From: Planctomycetota bacterium
GTDB taxonomy: Bacteria > Planctomycetota > B15-G4 > JADJEK01
Direction of reading: 5' to 3'
Assembly (NCBI GenBank): GCA_016795255.1
Contig: JAEUIB010000814.1
Span: forward strand, 1-7,164
Length of the DNA stretch: 7,164 bases
A program made the position numbers and the translations under genes. A model generated the notes under the pieces. That model searched no databases. It was not told the origin of the DNA and was given only the letters and a program-made list of their open reading frames with translations. Below are positions 1 through 7,164 of this stretch, one piece after another; the first letter of the stretch is position 1; every line of letters starts with the position of its first letter.

Positions 1-1575
<1,575 letters not shown>

Positions 1576-1583
1576 CGGTGTCG

Positions 1584-1589
1584 TTCCTC
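1584..1589 (-). promoter_or_regulatory. Shine-Dalgarno of groEL1, overlapping the groES stop codon
   Basis: On the minus strand the groES stop TGA (1590-1588) is part of TGAGGAAC. GAGGAA lies 8 nt before the groEL1 ATG. Because the stop and the ribosome-binding site share bases, ribosomes ending groES can restart on groEL1, which fits translational coupling. It also fixes the groEL1 start. Confidence 0.75.
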
Positions 1590-1881
1590 ACTTCTCGATG
1601 CGCAGGAGCACTTCGCTCTCGCGCAGGATCTTCAGTTCCTTGCCGTCGACCTCGACGTCGGAACCGGCGTACTTGCCGAACATCACCACGTCGCCCTTGC
1701 CGAGCGTCATCGCGTTGCGCTTGCCGTCCTTGTTCAGGTGGCCCGCGCCGACGGCGACGACCTTGCCGCGCTGCGGCTTTTCCTTCGCGGTGTCGGGCAG
1801 GAAGATCCCGCCCGCGGTCTTCTCTTCGGCCTCGAGCACTTCGACGACGATGCGGTCGTCCAGCGGTCGGAGGTTCACCAT
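1588..1881 (-). CDS. groES: Co-chaperonin GroES (Hsp10)
   Basis: This is the 10-kDa heptameric lid that caps GroEL rings in the ATP state. The 97-aa length is normal for the family. The protein starts MVNLRPLDDRIVV, close to the usual KLRPLxDRVVV. The mobile loop that docks on GroEL is intact around residues 17-36 (EAEEKTAGGIFLPDTAKEKP), with the hydrophobic tripeptide I26-F27-L28 where E. coli has IVL. The rest is the beta-barrel: GKVVAVGAG, KGDVVMFGKYAGSDVEVDG, and a C-terminal LKILRESEVLLRIEK. The ATG at 1881 has GGAG about 10 nt upstream. It is the only groES seen and sits between two groEL genes, so it may serve both chaperonins. It is tightly coupled to groEL1 (12 bp) and looser to groEL2 (71 bp). 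Confidence 0.97.
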   Translation of the reverse strand: MVNLRPLDDRIVVEVLEAEEKTAGGIFLPDTAKEKPQRGKVVAVGAGHLNKDGKRNAMTLGKGDVVMFGKYAGSDVEVDGKELKILRESEVLLRIEK

Positions 1882-1933
1882 GGTCTACGCACTCCTTCGT
1901 GGGTCTTGGATTCGTGTTGGTGTGTGAGAAACG

Positions 1934-1954
1934 GATCGGCGCGGGGCGCCGATC
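1934..1954 (-). terminator. Perfect hairpin on the groEL2 stop codon (attenuator or partial terminator)
   Basis: GATCGGCGC and GCGCCGATC form a perfect 9-bp inverted repeat with a 3-nt loop (CCC on the minus strand). The groEL2 TGA (1955-1953) enters the stem. On the minus strand the stem is followed by CGTTTCTC, a weak T tract, so full intrinsic termination is unlikely. The position, between groEL2 and groES-groEL1, suggests partial termination, an RNA processing site, or a 3' stabiliser of the groEL2 message. The structure is seen directly; the role is inferred. Confidence 0.55.
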
Positions 1955-3620
1955 AGAAGTCCATGCCGCCGCCCATGCCGCCCATTCCGCCCATGCCACC
2001 CATGTCGCCATGGTCGTGGCCGTGGTCGCCGCCGCCGGCCGCCGGCTTCTTCGGCAGGTCGGCGATCAGCGCGTCGGTGGTCAGCAACAACGCCGCGACC
2101 GAGGACGCGTTCTGCAGCGCGCAGCGCACGACCTTGGTCGCGTCGACGACGCCGGCCGCCAGCAGGTCGCAGAACTCGCCGGTCAGCGCGTTCCAGCCGT
2201 AGCTGCCCTTGCCGTTCACGACGTCCTTGACGATCAGCGGAGCGTCCGCGCCCGCGTTGTTCGCGAGCGTGCGCAGCGGCTGTTCGAGCGCGCGGCGCAG
2301 GATGTCGACGCCGAACTGCTCGTCGCCCTCGGCCTTGACCGCGTCGAGCGCCTTGCGCACGCGCAGCAGCGCGACGCCGCCGCCCGGCACGATGCCCTCT
2401 TCGATCGCGGCGCGAGTCGCCTGCAGCGCGTCCTCGACGCGCGCCTTCTTCTCCTTGACCTCGACCTCGGTCGCGCCGCCGACGCGGATCTGCGCGACGC
2501 CGCCGGCCAAGCGCGCGAGACGCTCTTGCAGCTTCTCACGGTCGTAGTCGGAGGTGGCCTTCTCGGCCTCGGCGCGGATCTGCGCGACGCGCGCCTTGAT
2601 CGCCGCCGGCGCGCCGGCGCCCTGGACGATCGTCGTGTTGTCGGCGTTGACGCTGACCTTCTTCGCGCGGCCCAGGTCCTTGATCGACACGTTCTCGAGG
2701 TCGATGCCGAGGTCCTTGAAGATCGGCTTCGCGCCGGTGAGGATCGCGATGTCCTCGAGCATGGCCTTGCGGCGATCGCCGTAGCCGGGCGCCTTGACCG
2801 CGCAGCACTTGACGACCGCGCGCAGCTTGTTGACGACCAGCGTCGCCAGCGCTTCGCCTTCGACTTCCTCGGCGATGATCAGCAGCGGGCGACCCGACTG
2901 CGACACGGCCTCGAGCAGCGGCACGAGCTTCTTCGCGGACGAGAGCTTGTCCTCGTGGATCAGCACGAACGCGTCTTGCAGCTCGGCGAGCATCTTGTCG
3001 GGGTTCGTCACGAAGTGCGGCGACAGGAACCCGCGATCGAACTGCATGCCTTCGACGACGTCGACTTCGGTCTCGAGCGACTTGCCGTCGTCGACGGTGA
3101 TGACGCCGTCCTTGCCGACCTTGTCCATCGCGTCGGCGATCAACTTGCCGATCTCGGCGTCGTTGTTCGCGGAGATGCAGGCGACCTGCTGGATCTCCTT
3201 CGCGTCGTTGGTCTTCTTCGACAGCTTGGCCAGCGCTTCGGTCAGCGCGTCGACGCCCTTCTTGATGCCGCGCGTCAGCGCCGCGGTGTTGGCGCCCGAC
3301 GACAGGTACTTCAGGCCCTCGAGGAAGATCGCTTCGGCCAAGACCGTCGCGGTGGTGGTGCCGTCGCCGGCGGACGACGAGGTCTTCGACGCCGCCTCCT
3401 TCACCAACTGGGCGGCCATGTTCTCGTAGGGGTCCTTCAGCTCGATCTCCTCGGCGACGGTGACGCCGTCCTTGGTGACCGTCGGCGCGCCCCAGCTCTT
3501 GTCGATGACCGCGTTGCGGCCACGCGGACCGAGCGTGCTCTTCACGGCGCGCGCGATCTTGAGGACTCCTTCGCGGAGCCGTTCGCGCGCTTCTTGCTCG
3601 AAGGCAAGCTGCTTGGCCAT
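1953..3620 (-). CDS. groEL2: Chaperonin GroEL, copy 2 (divergent paralog)
   Basis: This is a complete 60-kDa chaperonin of 555 aa, starting MAKQLAFEQEARER. ATP-site motifs are intact: TKDGVTV (D51), GDGTTTATVL (D86) and KKARVEDALQ (D397, the hydrolytic Asp). The apical domain (about 190-375) differs from E. coli at substrate-binding positions: Y199 is F198, Y203 is H202 and L234 is V233, while S200, F203, L236, L258, V262 and V263 are kept. The usual NDAAGDG is SSSAGDG, and K327 is A326, so both partners of the D83-K327 bridge are missing. The tail (about 527-555) has HGHDHGDM followed by GGM repeats ending GGGMDF. The start at 3620 has GAGGA 7 nt upstream. It is the first gene of the minus-strand groE cluster. 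The intact ATPase residues argue for a working chaperonin, perhaps with altered substrate choice or ring dynamics. Confidence 0.96.
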   Translation of the reverse strand: MAKQLAFEQEARERLREGVLKIARAVKSTLGPRGRNAVIDKSWGAPTVTKDGVTVAEEIELKDPYENMAAQLVKEAASKTSSSAGDGTTTATVLAEAIFLEGLKYLSSGANTAALTRGIKKGVDALTEALAKLSKKTNDAKEIQQVACISANNDAEIGKLIADAMDKVGKDGVITVDDGKSLETEVDVVEGMQFDRGFLSPHFVTNPDKMLAELQDAFVLIHEDKLSSAKKLVPLLEAVSQSGRPLLIIAEEVEGEALATLVVNKLRAVVKCCAVKAPGYGDRRKAMLEDIAILTGAKPIFKDLGIDLENVSIKDLGRAKKVSVNADNTTIVQGAGAPAAIKARVAQIRAEAEKATSDYDREKLQERLARLAGGVAQIRVGGATEVEVKEKKARVEDALQATRAAIEEGIVPGGGVALLRVRKALDAVKAEGDEQFGVDILRRALEQPLRTLANNAGADAPLIVKDVVNGKGSYGWNALTGEFCDLLAAGVVDATKVVRCALQNASSVAALLLTTDALIADLPKKPAAGGGDHGHDHGDMGGMGGMGGMGGGMDF

Positions 3621-3835
3621 GATCTCTTCCTCTCGATGATGTGAGGACCTTGGGGGAATGACAGCCGCCGGCGCGTGGGGCTCTGGGATCAGGGCACCGC
3701 GTGACGGCGGGATGACGATTCGTGGAGTTCCCAGCGGGAACCGCCGGGGCCGAGCAAACCCGATGCCGGGTCGATTCGACGGCGCCGGCCTTTCGTCCCA
3801 CTGGCTCCGAACTGTTCAAGTCCGGAGGCCGCAGG

Positions 3836-3866
3836 AATTTAGCGATGACGTACCGGGGCGTGTCAT
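3836..3866 (-). promoter_or_regulatory. Weak candidate sigma-70-like promoter for groEL2
   Basis: Reading the minus strand, ATGACA (3866-3861) and TAAATT (3841-3836) are separated by 19 bp. This resembles TTGACA and TATAAT, but the spacer is long and the -10 box matches at only 4 of 6 positions. It would give a leader of roughly 200 nt before groEL2. It is the best pair I found on this strand, but it is speculative. Confidence 0.2.
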
Positions 3867-3882
3867 GCTGTCGTCTGGGCCC

Positions 3883-3911
3883 TGGAAGCCCGCGGCGCGG
3901 GTGGACAGAAT
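3883..3911 (+). promoter_or_regulatory. Weak candidate promoter for the NPCBM-protein gene
   Basis: TGGAAG (3883-3888) and CAGAAT (3906-3911) are separated by 17 bp, and the second box is 32 bp before the ATG at 3944. The -35 match is poor (3 of 6). Support comes from the context GGACAGAATG, which resembles GGATAGAACG at the candidate promoter before the phosphoesterase gene. Confidence 0.25.
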
Positions 3912-3943
3912 GTCGTGTCGGTCGCTGGGCGAAAGGAACTCGG

Positions 3944-5131
3944 ATGCTGCGTACCTGCCTGATCGCGCTGCTGTGCCTGGGGTCGAGCGTCGCCGAATCG
4001 GCCGTCGCCGGGGTGACGATCCGCACCGTGGACGGTCGTCGATGGAGCGCCGACGCGGCTGGCATCGACGCCGGCGACACGCTGCGACTGACCGGCGGCG
4101 AGCCGGCCACCGTGCCGCTCGCGGAGGTCGTCTCGATCGAGTTCGGCGCGGTCGGCGCCCGCGCGGAGGGTGCGTGGGACGTCGTCCTGGTCGACGGCTC
4201 GCGACTCGTCGGGGCGCTCGCCGCGGCGGACGAGGACGAGCTCGCGCTCGAGACCACGGAGTTCGGCGTGCTGCGGCTGCCGCTCGACCTCGTGACGTCG
4301 GCCTCGCGCGGGACACCGGTGGGTGCGGCGGGCGCGGGTGCGGATCCGGAGTTGGATCACGTGACGCGCAAGAGCGGGGACACGTTGTCCGGCACCGTCA
4401 CATCGATCGGCGCCGACGGCGTCCGGATCGACGGCGACCTCGGCGCGGTGACGCTCGCGGTGGACGACGTCGAGCGCGTCGTCGTCGCGCACGTCGACGC
4501 CGCACCGGAATTCGCGAAGAAGCGCGCGGTGGTGGTCGTCGGCGCCGGCGGCAGCGAGCTGCGGGCCGACCTCGTCGGACTCGATCGCTCGCGCGTCGAA
4601 CTCGCGGCGATGTTCGCGCCGGCCGTCACGGTCGGGGTCGAGCACCTGGTCGCGCTGCGCCTCGGCTCGGCGCGCGCCGAATACCTGAGCGACCTGACCC
4701 CGACCGACGTCGTGCAGACGCCGTACTTCGGCGGCGGCGACGACTTCCTGTTCCCGTGGCAACGCGATCGCAGTGTCACCGGTGGGCCGCTCGTCGCGGG
4801 CGGGCGGACGTTCACGAAGGGGCTCGGGCTGCATGCGCGCACGAAGCTGACGTACGCGCTCGACGGCGGTTTCACGCGGCTGGAGGCGGTCGTCGGCGTG
4901 GCCGACGAAGTGCTCGCGCTCGATGCCAAGGGATCGGTCGAAGTGCGCTTCCTCGTCGACGGAACGCTGCGTTGGACGAGTCCGATCCTGCGCGGCGGAG
5001 AGGCGGCGGTCGACGTCCCGGCGATCGCGCTCGACGGCGCGCGCGAGCTCGTCGTCGAAGTCGACTTCGCCGATCGCGCCGACGCGGGCGATCGCGCGAT
5101 CATCGGCGACGCGCTGCTGGTCAAGAAATGA
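3944..5131 (+). CDS. Secreted repeat protein with C-terminal NPCBM (putative carbohydrate-binding) domain
   Basis: A 395-aa protein; its exact function is unknown. I chose ATG 3944 because AAAGGA lies just upstream and the protein then begins with a signal peptide (MLRTCLIALLCLGSSVAESAVAG, cleavage near residues 17-23). The longer frame from 3722 would add 74 Arg/Gly-rich residues and bury the signal. Residues about 24-242 contain four degenerate beta-rich units near 24-68, 78-120, 138-182 and 194-240. Each runs roughly as beta strand, DG or GG turn, Leu/Val-rich strand, then a hydrophobic strand ending in a V/L-x-x-I/V/L pattern. Residues about 245-393 match the NPCBM/NEW2 family: EYLSDLTP, YFGGG, PWQRDRSVTGGPLVAGG, FTKGLGLHART, a GV-D core, VRFLVDGTLRWTSP. 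It probably acts outside the cytoplasm, binding or organising glycans. No catalytic domain is visible. It is divergent from groEL2 and 57 bp before radC. Confidence 0.85.
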   Translation: MLRTCLIALLCLGSSVAESAVAGVTIRTVDGRRWSADAAGIDAGDTLRLTGGEPATVPLAEVVSIEFGAVGARAEGAWDVVLVDGSRLVGALAAADEDELALETTEFGVLRLPLDLVTSASRGTPVGAAGAGADPELDHVTRKSGDTLSGTVTSIGADGVRIDGDLGAVTLAVDDVERVVVAHVDAAPEFAKKRAVVVVGAGGSELRADLVGLDRSRVELAAMFAPAVTVGVEHLVALRLGSARAEYLSDLTPTDVVQTPYFGGGDDFLFPWQRDRSVTGGPLVAGGRTFTKGLGLHARTKLTYALDGGFTRLEAVVGVADEVLALDAKGSVEVRFLVDGTLRWTSPILRGGEAAVDVPAIALDGARELVVEVDFADRADAGDRAIIGDALLVKK

Positions 5132-5188
5132 ACCCCTCGCCGCGGTAACCCGAGCTCGCCGATCCCGTTTCGATCCGCGGAGGGCTCC

Positions 5189-5926
5189 ATGCCGCATGCC
5201 GCGGACGAATCGCGCGTCGAGGGCGCTCGCGATCCACTTCGAGTTCCGATCGGCGCGGTCGCCGACGAACTGTTGCCGCGCGAGCGGTTGCACGCCGCGG
5301 GAGTCGCCGCGCTGGCCGCCGACGAATTGCTGGCGCTACTGCTCGGCACCGGCGCGCGTGCCGTGCACGTCAGCGAACTGGCGCGCGTCCTGATCGCTCG
5401 GGCGGGCGGGTTGCGTGGGCTCGCTCACCGCACGCTCGACGAGTGGATCGCCGAGCGCGGCGTCGGTCCGGCCCGCGCGGCGCGCCTCGTCGCCGCGTTC
5501 GAACTGGCGCGGCGCCTGCAGCACGAACCGCGCACCCGCGGACTCGCGATCCGCTCCGGAGCCGACGTCGTCCGCGTCCTCGGCGCGCGGATGCGGGACC
5601 AGCCGAAGGAGATGTTCGTCGCGCTGTTGCTCGACGGCAAACACCGCTTGGTGCGCGAGGAGATGGTCTCGCAAGGGTCACTGACGGCGTCGATCGTGCA
5701 TCCGCGCGAGGTGTTCCGCGCCGCGATCCGCGAAGGCGCGGCCGCGCTGGTCGTCGCCCACAACCATCCGAGCGGCGATCCGACCCCGAGTCGCGAGGAC
5801 GTCGACATCACCGCGCGGCTGGTCGAGGCCGGGCAGTTGGTCGGCATCCCGCTGCTCGACCACGTGGTGCTCGGCGAGGGCAGCCACGTGTCGCTGCGCG
5901 AACGCGGGCTCCTTTGCGCGCGTTGA
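5189..5926 (+). CDS. radC: RadC family protein (JAMM/MPN metalloprotease-like domain, UPF0758)
   Basis: A 245-aa protein, about the usual family size. The N-terminal part (about 25-110) has the family pattern: ELLPRERLHAAGVAALAADELLALLLGTG, here followed by a helix-hairpin-helix-like ERGVGPARAARLVAAFELARR. The C-terminal JAB/MPN domain (about 125-243) has the full JAMM motif HNHPSGDPTPSRED with H191, H193 and D204, and the upstream E141 in KEMFVALLLD. These are the expected metal ligands, so the site looks intact. The true role of RadC is unsettled; the historical link to DNA repair in E. coli was later withdrawn, although the family is often found near mobile DNA. The start at 5189 has GGAGGG with a short 4-nt spacer. 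No promoter is obvious in the 57-bp gap, so it may be co-transcribed with the NPCBM gene. The motifs make the family call secure. Confidence 0.94.
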   Translation: MPHAADESRVEGARDPLRVPIGAVADELLPRERLHAAGVAALAADELLALLLGTGARAVHVSELARVLIARAGGLRGLAHRTLDEWIAERGVGPARAARLVAAFELARRLQHEPRTRGLAIRSGADVVRVLGARMRDQPKEMFVALLLDGKHRLVREEMVSQGSLTASIVHPREVFRAAIREGAAALVVAHNHPSGDPTPSREDVDITARLVEAGQLVGIPLLDHVVLGEGSHVSLRERGLLCAR

Positions 5927-5952
5927 CGCGAGCCGTCGCGCTCGGATAGAAC
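5923..5952 (+). promoter_or_regulatory. Candidate sigma-70-like promoter for the phosphoesterase-yidC unit
   Basis: TTGACG (5923-5928; 5 of 6 matches to TTGACA) overlaps the radC stop codon TGA (5924-5926). After an 18-bp spacer comes TAGAAC (5947-5952; 4 of 6 matches to TATAAT). The start would fall near 5959, giving a leader of about 80 nt before GTG 6039. This is the best promoter pair I found in the window, but no transcript data support it. Confidence 0.42.
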
Positions 5953-5973
5953 GGTCCGATTCGTGATCGGTCC
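5953..5973 (+). other. Imperfect hairpin in the radC-phosphoesterase gap
   Basis: GGTCCGAT (5953-5960) and ATCGGTCC (5966-5973) can pair over eight positions with one T-T mismatch and a 5-nt loop (TCGTG). No T run follows, so it is a poor intrinsic terminator. It directly abuts the candidate -10 box and would lie at the transcript 5' end if that promoter is real. The rest of the 112-bp gap holds nothing else that I recognise. Confidence 0.3.
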
Positions 5974-6038
5974 CGAAATCCCGAGTGCGCCGCCGCGCTC
6001 GCGCTCGGTTCCGGTCGTAGGCCCCGTCGAGGCTCACC

Positions 6039-6794
6039 GTGCTCGCGCTGATCTCCGACCTGCACTCGAACATGGATGCGATTCGCGCGGTGTTCGACGA
6101 CATCGCCGCGCAGGGCGCCACGCGCATCGCGTGCCTCGGGGACGTCATCGGCTACGGCCCGGAACCGCGCCAGGCGCTGGCCGAGGTCAAGCGCTTCGAG
6201 TTCTGCCTGCGCGGCAACCACGAAGAGGCGGTGCTGTACTTCGCCGAGGACTTCAACGAGAAGGCGCGGACCGCGCTCGACTGGACGCGGGACCAGCTGA
6301 ACGACCCGTCGGTGTCGCGCGAAGAGCGCTTCGAGTACTGGCGCGTGCTGTCCGACGTCATGAAGGTCGAGCACCGCACCGAGGACGCGCTGTTCGTCCA
6401 CGGGTCGCCGCGCGATCCGATCCGCGAGTACATGCTGCCGGCCGACGTGAAGAACGCCGAGAAGATGAAGGGCGTGTTCGCGAAGCAGGATCGCCCGTGG
6501 TGCTTCGTCGGCCACAGCCACGTCCCGGGCGTCTACGTCGAGAACGGCGGCTTCGTCGCGCCCAAGGACTGCGGCGGCTCGTTCACGAAGAAGCCCGGGG
6601 AGAAGGTGCTCGTCAACATCGGTTCGGTCGGACAGCCGCGCGACGGGGATCCGCGCGCGAGCTACGTGCTGTTCGACGGCACGACCGTCACGTTCCGCCG
6701 CGTGGCGTACGACGTCGAGAGCGCAATGAACAAGATCCTCGCGACGAAGGTGCTGCCGAGCTACCTCGCCGAGCGGCTGAAGGTCGGAAGGTAG
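6039..6794 (+). CDS. Calcineurin-like metallophosphoesterase (YfcE / Metallophos_2 type)
   Basis: A 251-aa cytosolic protein that probably hydrolyses a phosphoester with a two-metal centre. All superfamily motifs are present in order: SDLHSN (D7, H9), LGDVIGYGPEP (D35), RGNHEEA (N60, H61), FVHGSP (H121) and GHSHVPG (H159, H161). The late motif NIGSVGQPRDGDPRASYVLFD is characteristic of the subgroup often annotated as diadenosine tetraphosphatase or phosphodiesterase; the substrate cannot be told from sequence. The GTG at 6039 is the only reasonable start: an in-frame TAG lies at 6018-6020, there is no other start codon between, and GAGG sits 6 nt upstream. The metal ligand is only seven residues in, which is normal for this family. 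It ends six bases before yidC in the same frame, so the two are likely co-transcribed. Confidence 0.92.
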   Translation: MLALISDLHSNMDAIRAVFDDIAAQGATRIACLGDVIGYGPEPRQALAEVKRFEFCLRGNHEEAVLYFAEDFNEKARTALDWTRDQLNDPSVSREERFEYWRVLSDVMKVEHRTEDALFVHGSPRDPIREYMLPADVKNAEKMKGVFAKQDRPWCFVGHSHVPGVYVENGGFVAPKDCGGSFTKKPGEKVLVNIGSVGQPRDGDPRASYVLFDGTTVTFRRVAYDVESAMNKILATKVLPSYLAERLKVGR

Positions 6795-6800
6795 GTACGC

Positions 6801-7164
6801 GTGGAGCGCCGTGGTTTCGTCACGCTGACGCTGTGCATCCTGTTCACGTTGGTGTACTTCAAGTTCCTGGCGCCGCCGCCGCCGCCCGCGAAGGGTGACG
6901 GCGCTCCCGCGGCGACGGCGACCGATCCGTCCGGCTCGGTCCCGGCGACCGCCACGGATGCCGCGAACCCGGCGAGCGGGACGCCGGCGCAACCGGCCGC
7001 CGAGGCCGGCGCGTACGCGGCGACGCAGGCCACCGAGCGCGAGATCGCGCCGTTCGAGAACGACGCGCTCCGCGTCGAGTTCACGAACCGTGGGGCGGGG
7101 ATCCGTCAGATCTACCTGCGCGAGTACTTCGCGAACCTCGATGCGAAGATCGCTCGCCGCTCGG
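6801..7164 (+). CDS. yidC: Membrane protein insertase YidC, N-terminal part (3' end beyond window)
   Basis: The visible 121 codons begin at GTG 6801. The in-frame stop of the previous gene (6792-6794) leaves only two codons before it, so this start is well fixed; AAGGTAGG just upstream serves as a ribosome-binding site. The protein starts MERRGFVTLTLCILFTLVYF, an N-terminal transmembrane anchor (about residues 5-23) with basic residues before it. A low-complexity Pro/Ala/Thr linker follows (about 24-80), then the start of the periplasmic domain: FENDALRVEFTNRGAGIRQIYLREY, as in Gram-negative YidC. The catalytic five-helix insertase core lies outside the window. YidC inserts membrane proteins alone or with SecYEG. 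The call rests on the anchor-linker-beta-domain pattern, so it is strong but not final. Confidence 0.78.
   Translation, partial: MERRGFVTLTLCILFTLVYFKFLAPPPPPAKGDGAPAATATDPSGSVPATATDAANPASGTPAQPAAEAGAYAATQATEREIAPFENDALRVEFTNRGAGIRQIYLREYFANLDAKIARRS

Larger units (their letters stand above)
3621..3943. other. Divergent intergenic region between groEL2 and the NPCBM gene
   Basis: These 323 bp separate two divergent start codons and must hold the control region for both sides. I see no gene in it: the plus-strand frame that stays open from 3722 lacks a plausible protein before residue 75. There is no CIRCE element (the HrcA operator) and no clear sigma-32-type promoter. Visible structures are a small imperfect hairpin at 3765-3783 (GCC/GGC and GTCG/CGAC arms, with two bulged bases and an ATT loop) and a 5-bp GC hairpin at 3889-3901. 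The only AT-richer spot is GGAATTTAGC at 3834-3843. Confidence 0.6.

Noticed and set aside
1889..1894. GCACTC in the groEL2-groES gap as half of a CIRCE element
   Set aside because: No GAGTGC occurs 9 bp away, so the second half of the operator is missing.
3815..3820. CTTGAA on the minus strand as a sigma-32 -35 box for groEL2
   Set aside because: No CCCCAT-like -10 box follows at 13-17 bp; the downstream sequence there is CAGTTCGGAGCCAGTGGG.
3889..3901. CCCGC-GGC-GCGGG hairpin as a terminator
   Set aside because: The stem is only 5 bp in very GC-rich DNA, no T run follows on either strand, and chance occurrence is likely.
3722..3943. N-terminal extension of the NPCBM protein to ATG 3722
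   Set aside because: The 74 added residues have no family signal, there is no better ribosome-binding site, and the signal peptide at residue 75 would become internal.
2536..4257. Minus-strand 573-codon frame across the divergent region
   Set aside because: It overlaps groEL2 out of frame and is Arg-rich without motifs; it crosses the region where two divergent real starts have good ribosome-binding sites.
5189..5926. radC as a sign of a mobile element or defence island
   Set aside because: radC-like genes do occur on mobile DNA, but here there is no integrase, transposase, terminal repeat or shift in composition, and the neighbours are housekeeping genes.

Overview
This is a high-GC bacterial window of chromosomal housekeeping character. 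It carries a chaperonin cluster on the minus strand and four protein genes on the plus strand that read away from it. The taxon cannot be fixed from sequence alone. A secreted NPCBM-domain protein, duplicated GroELs around one GroES, and a YidC with a large periplasmic N-terminal part suggest an uncultured Planctomycetota or a relative in the PVC group; Myxococcota or another high-GC Gram-negative lineage is possible. I see no mobile element, CRISPR array, tRNA or rRNA.

Left half (1-3620, minus strand, transcribed right to left): groEL2 (complete, 555 aa), then groES (97 aa), then groEL1 (525 codons, cut by the window start just before its C-terminal tail). groES and groEL1 are tightly coupled: 12 bp apart, with the groEL1 Shine-Dalgarno overlapping the groES stop. 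groEL2 is set apart by 71 bp, and a perfect 9-bp-stem hairpin sits on its stop codon. The two GroELs are clearly different paralogs. GroEL1 has textbook substrate-binding residues. GroEL2 has changes at three substrate-binding positions, has lost both partners of the equatorial-apical salt bridge D83-K327 (E. coli numbering), and has a His/Asp insert before its GGM tail.

The 323-bp divergent intergenic region (3621-3943) must hold the groE promoter and the promoter of the plus-strand gene. I find no CIRCE element and no convincing sigma-32-type promoter, only weak sigma-70-like candidates.

Right half (3944-7164, plus strand): a secreted protein with four degenerate beta-rich repeats followed by an NPCBM domain; radC (JAMM/MPN family, all metal ligands present); a calcineurin-like metallophosphoesterase of the YfcE/Metallophos_2 type with all metal-binding motifs; and the 5' end of yidC (membrane insertase), six bases after the phosphoesterase stop. 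A promoter-like pair overlapping the radC stop could drive the phosphoesterase-yidC unit.

I do not see a new multi-gene system. The features most worth a second look are the divergence between the two GroELs, the hairpin between groEL2 and groES, and the repeat architecture of the NPCBM protein.
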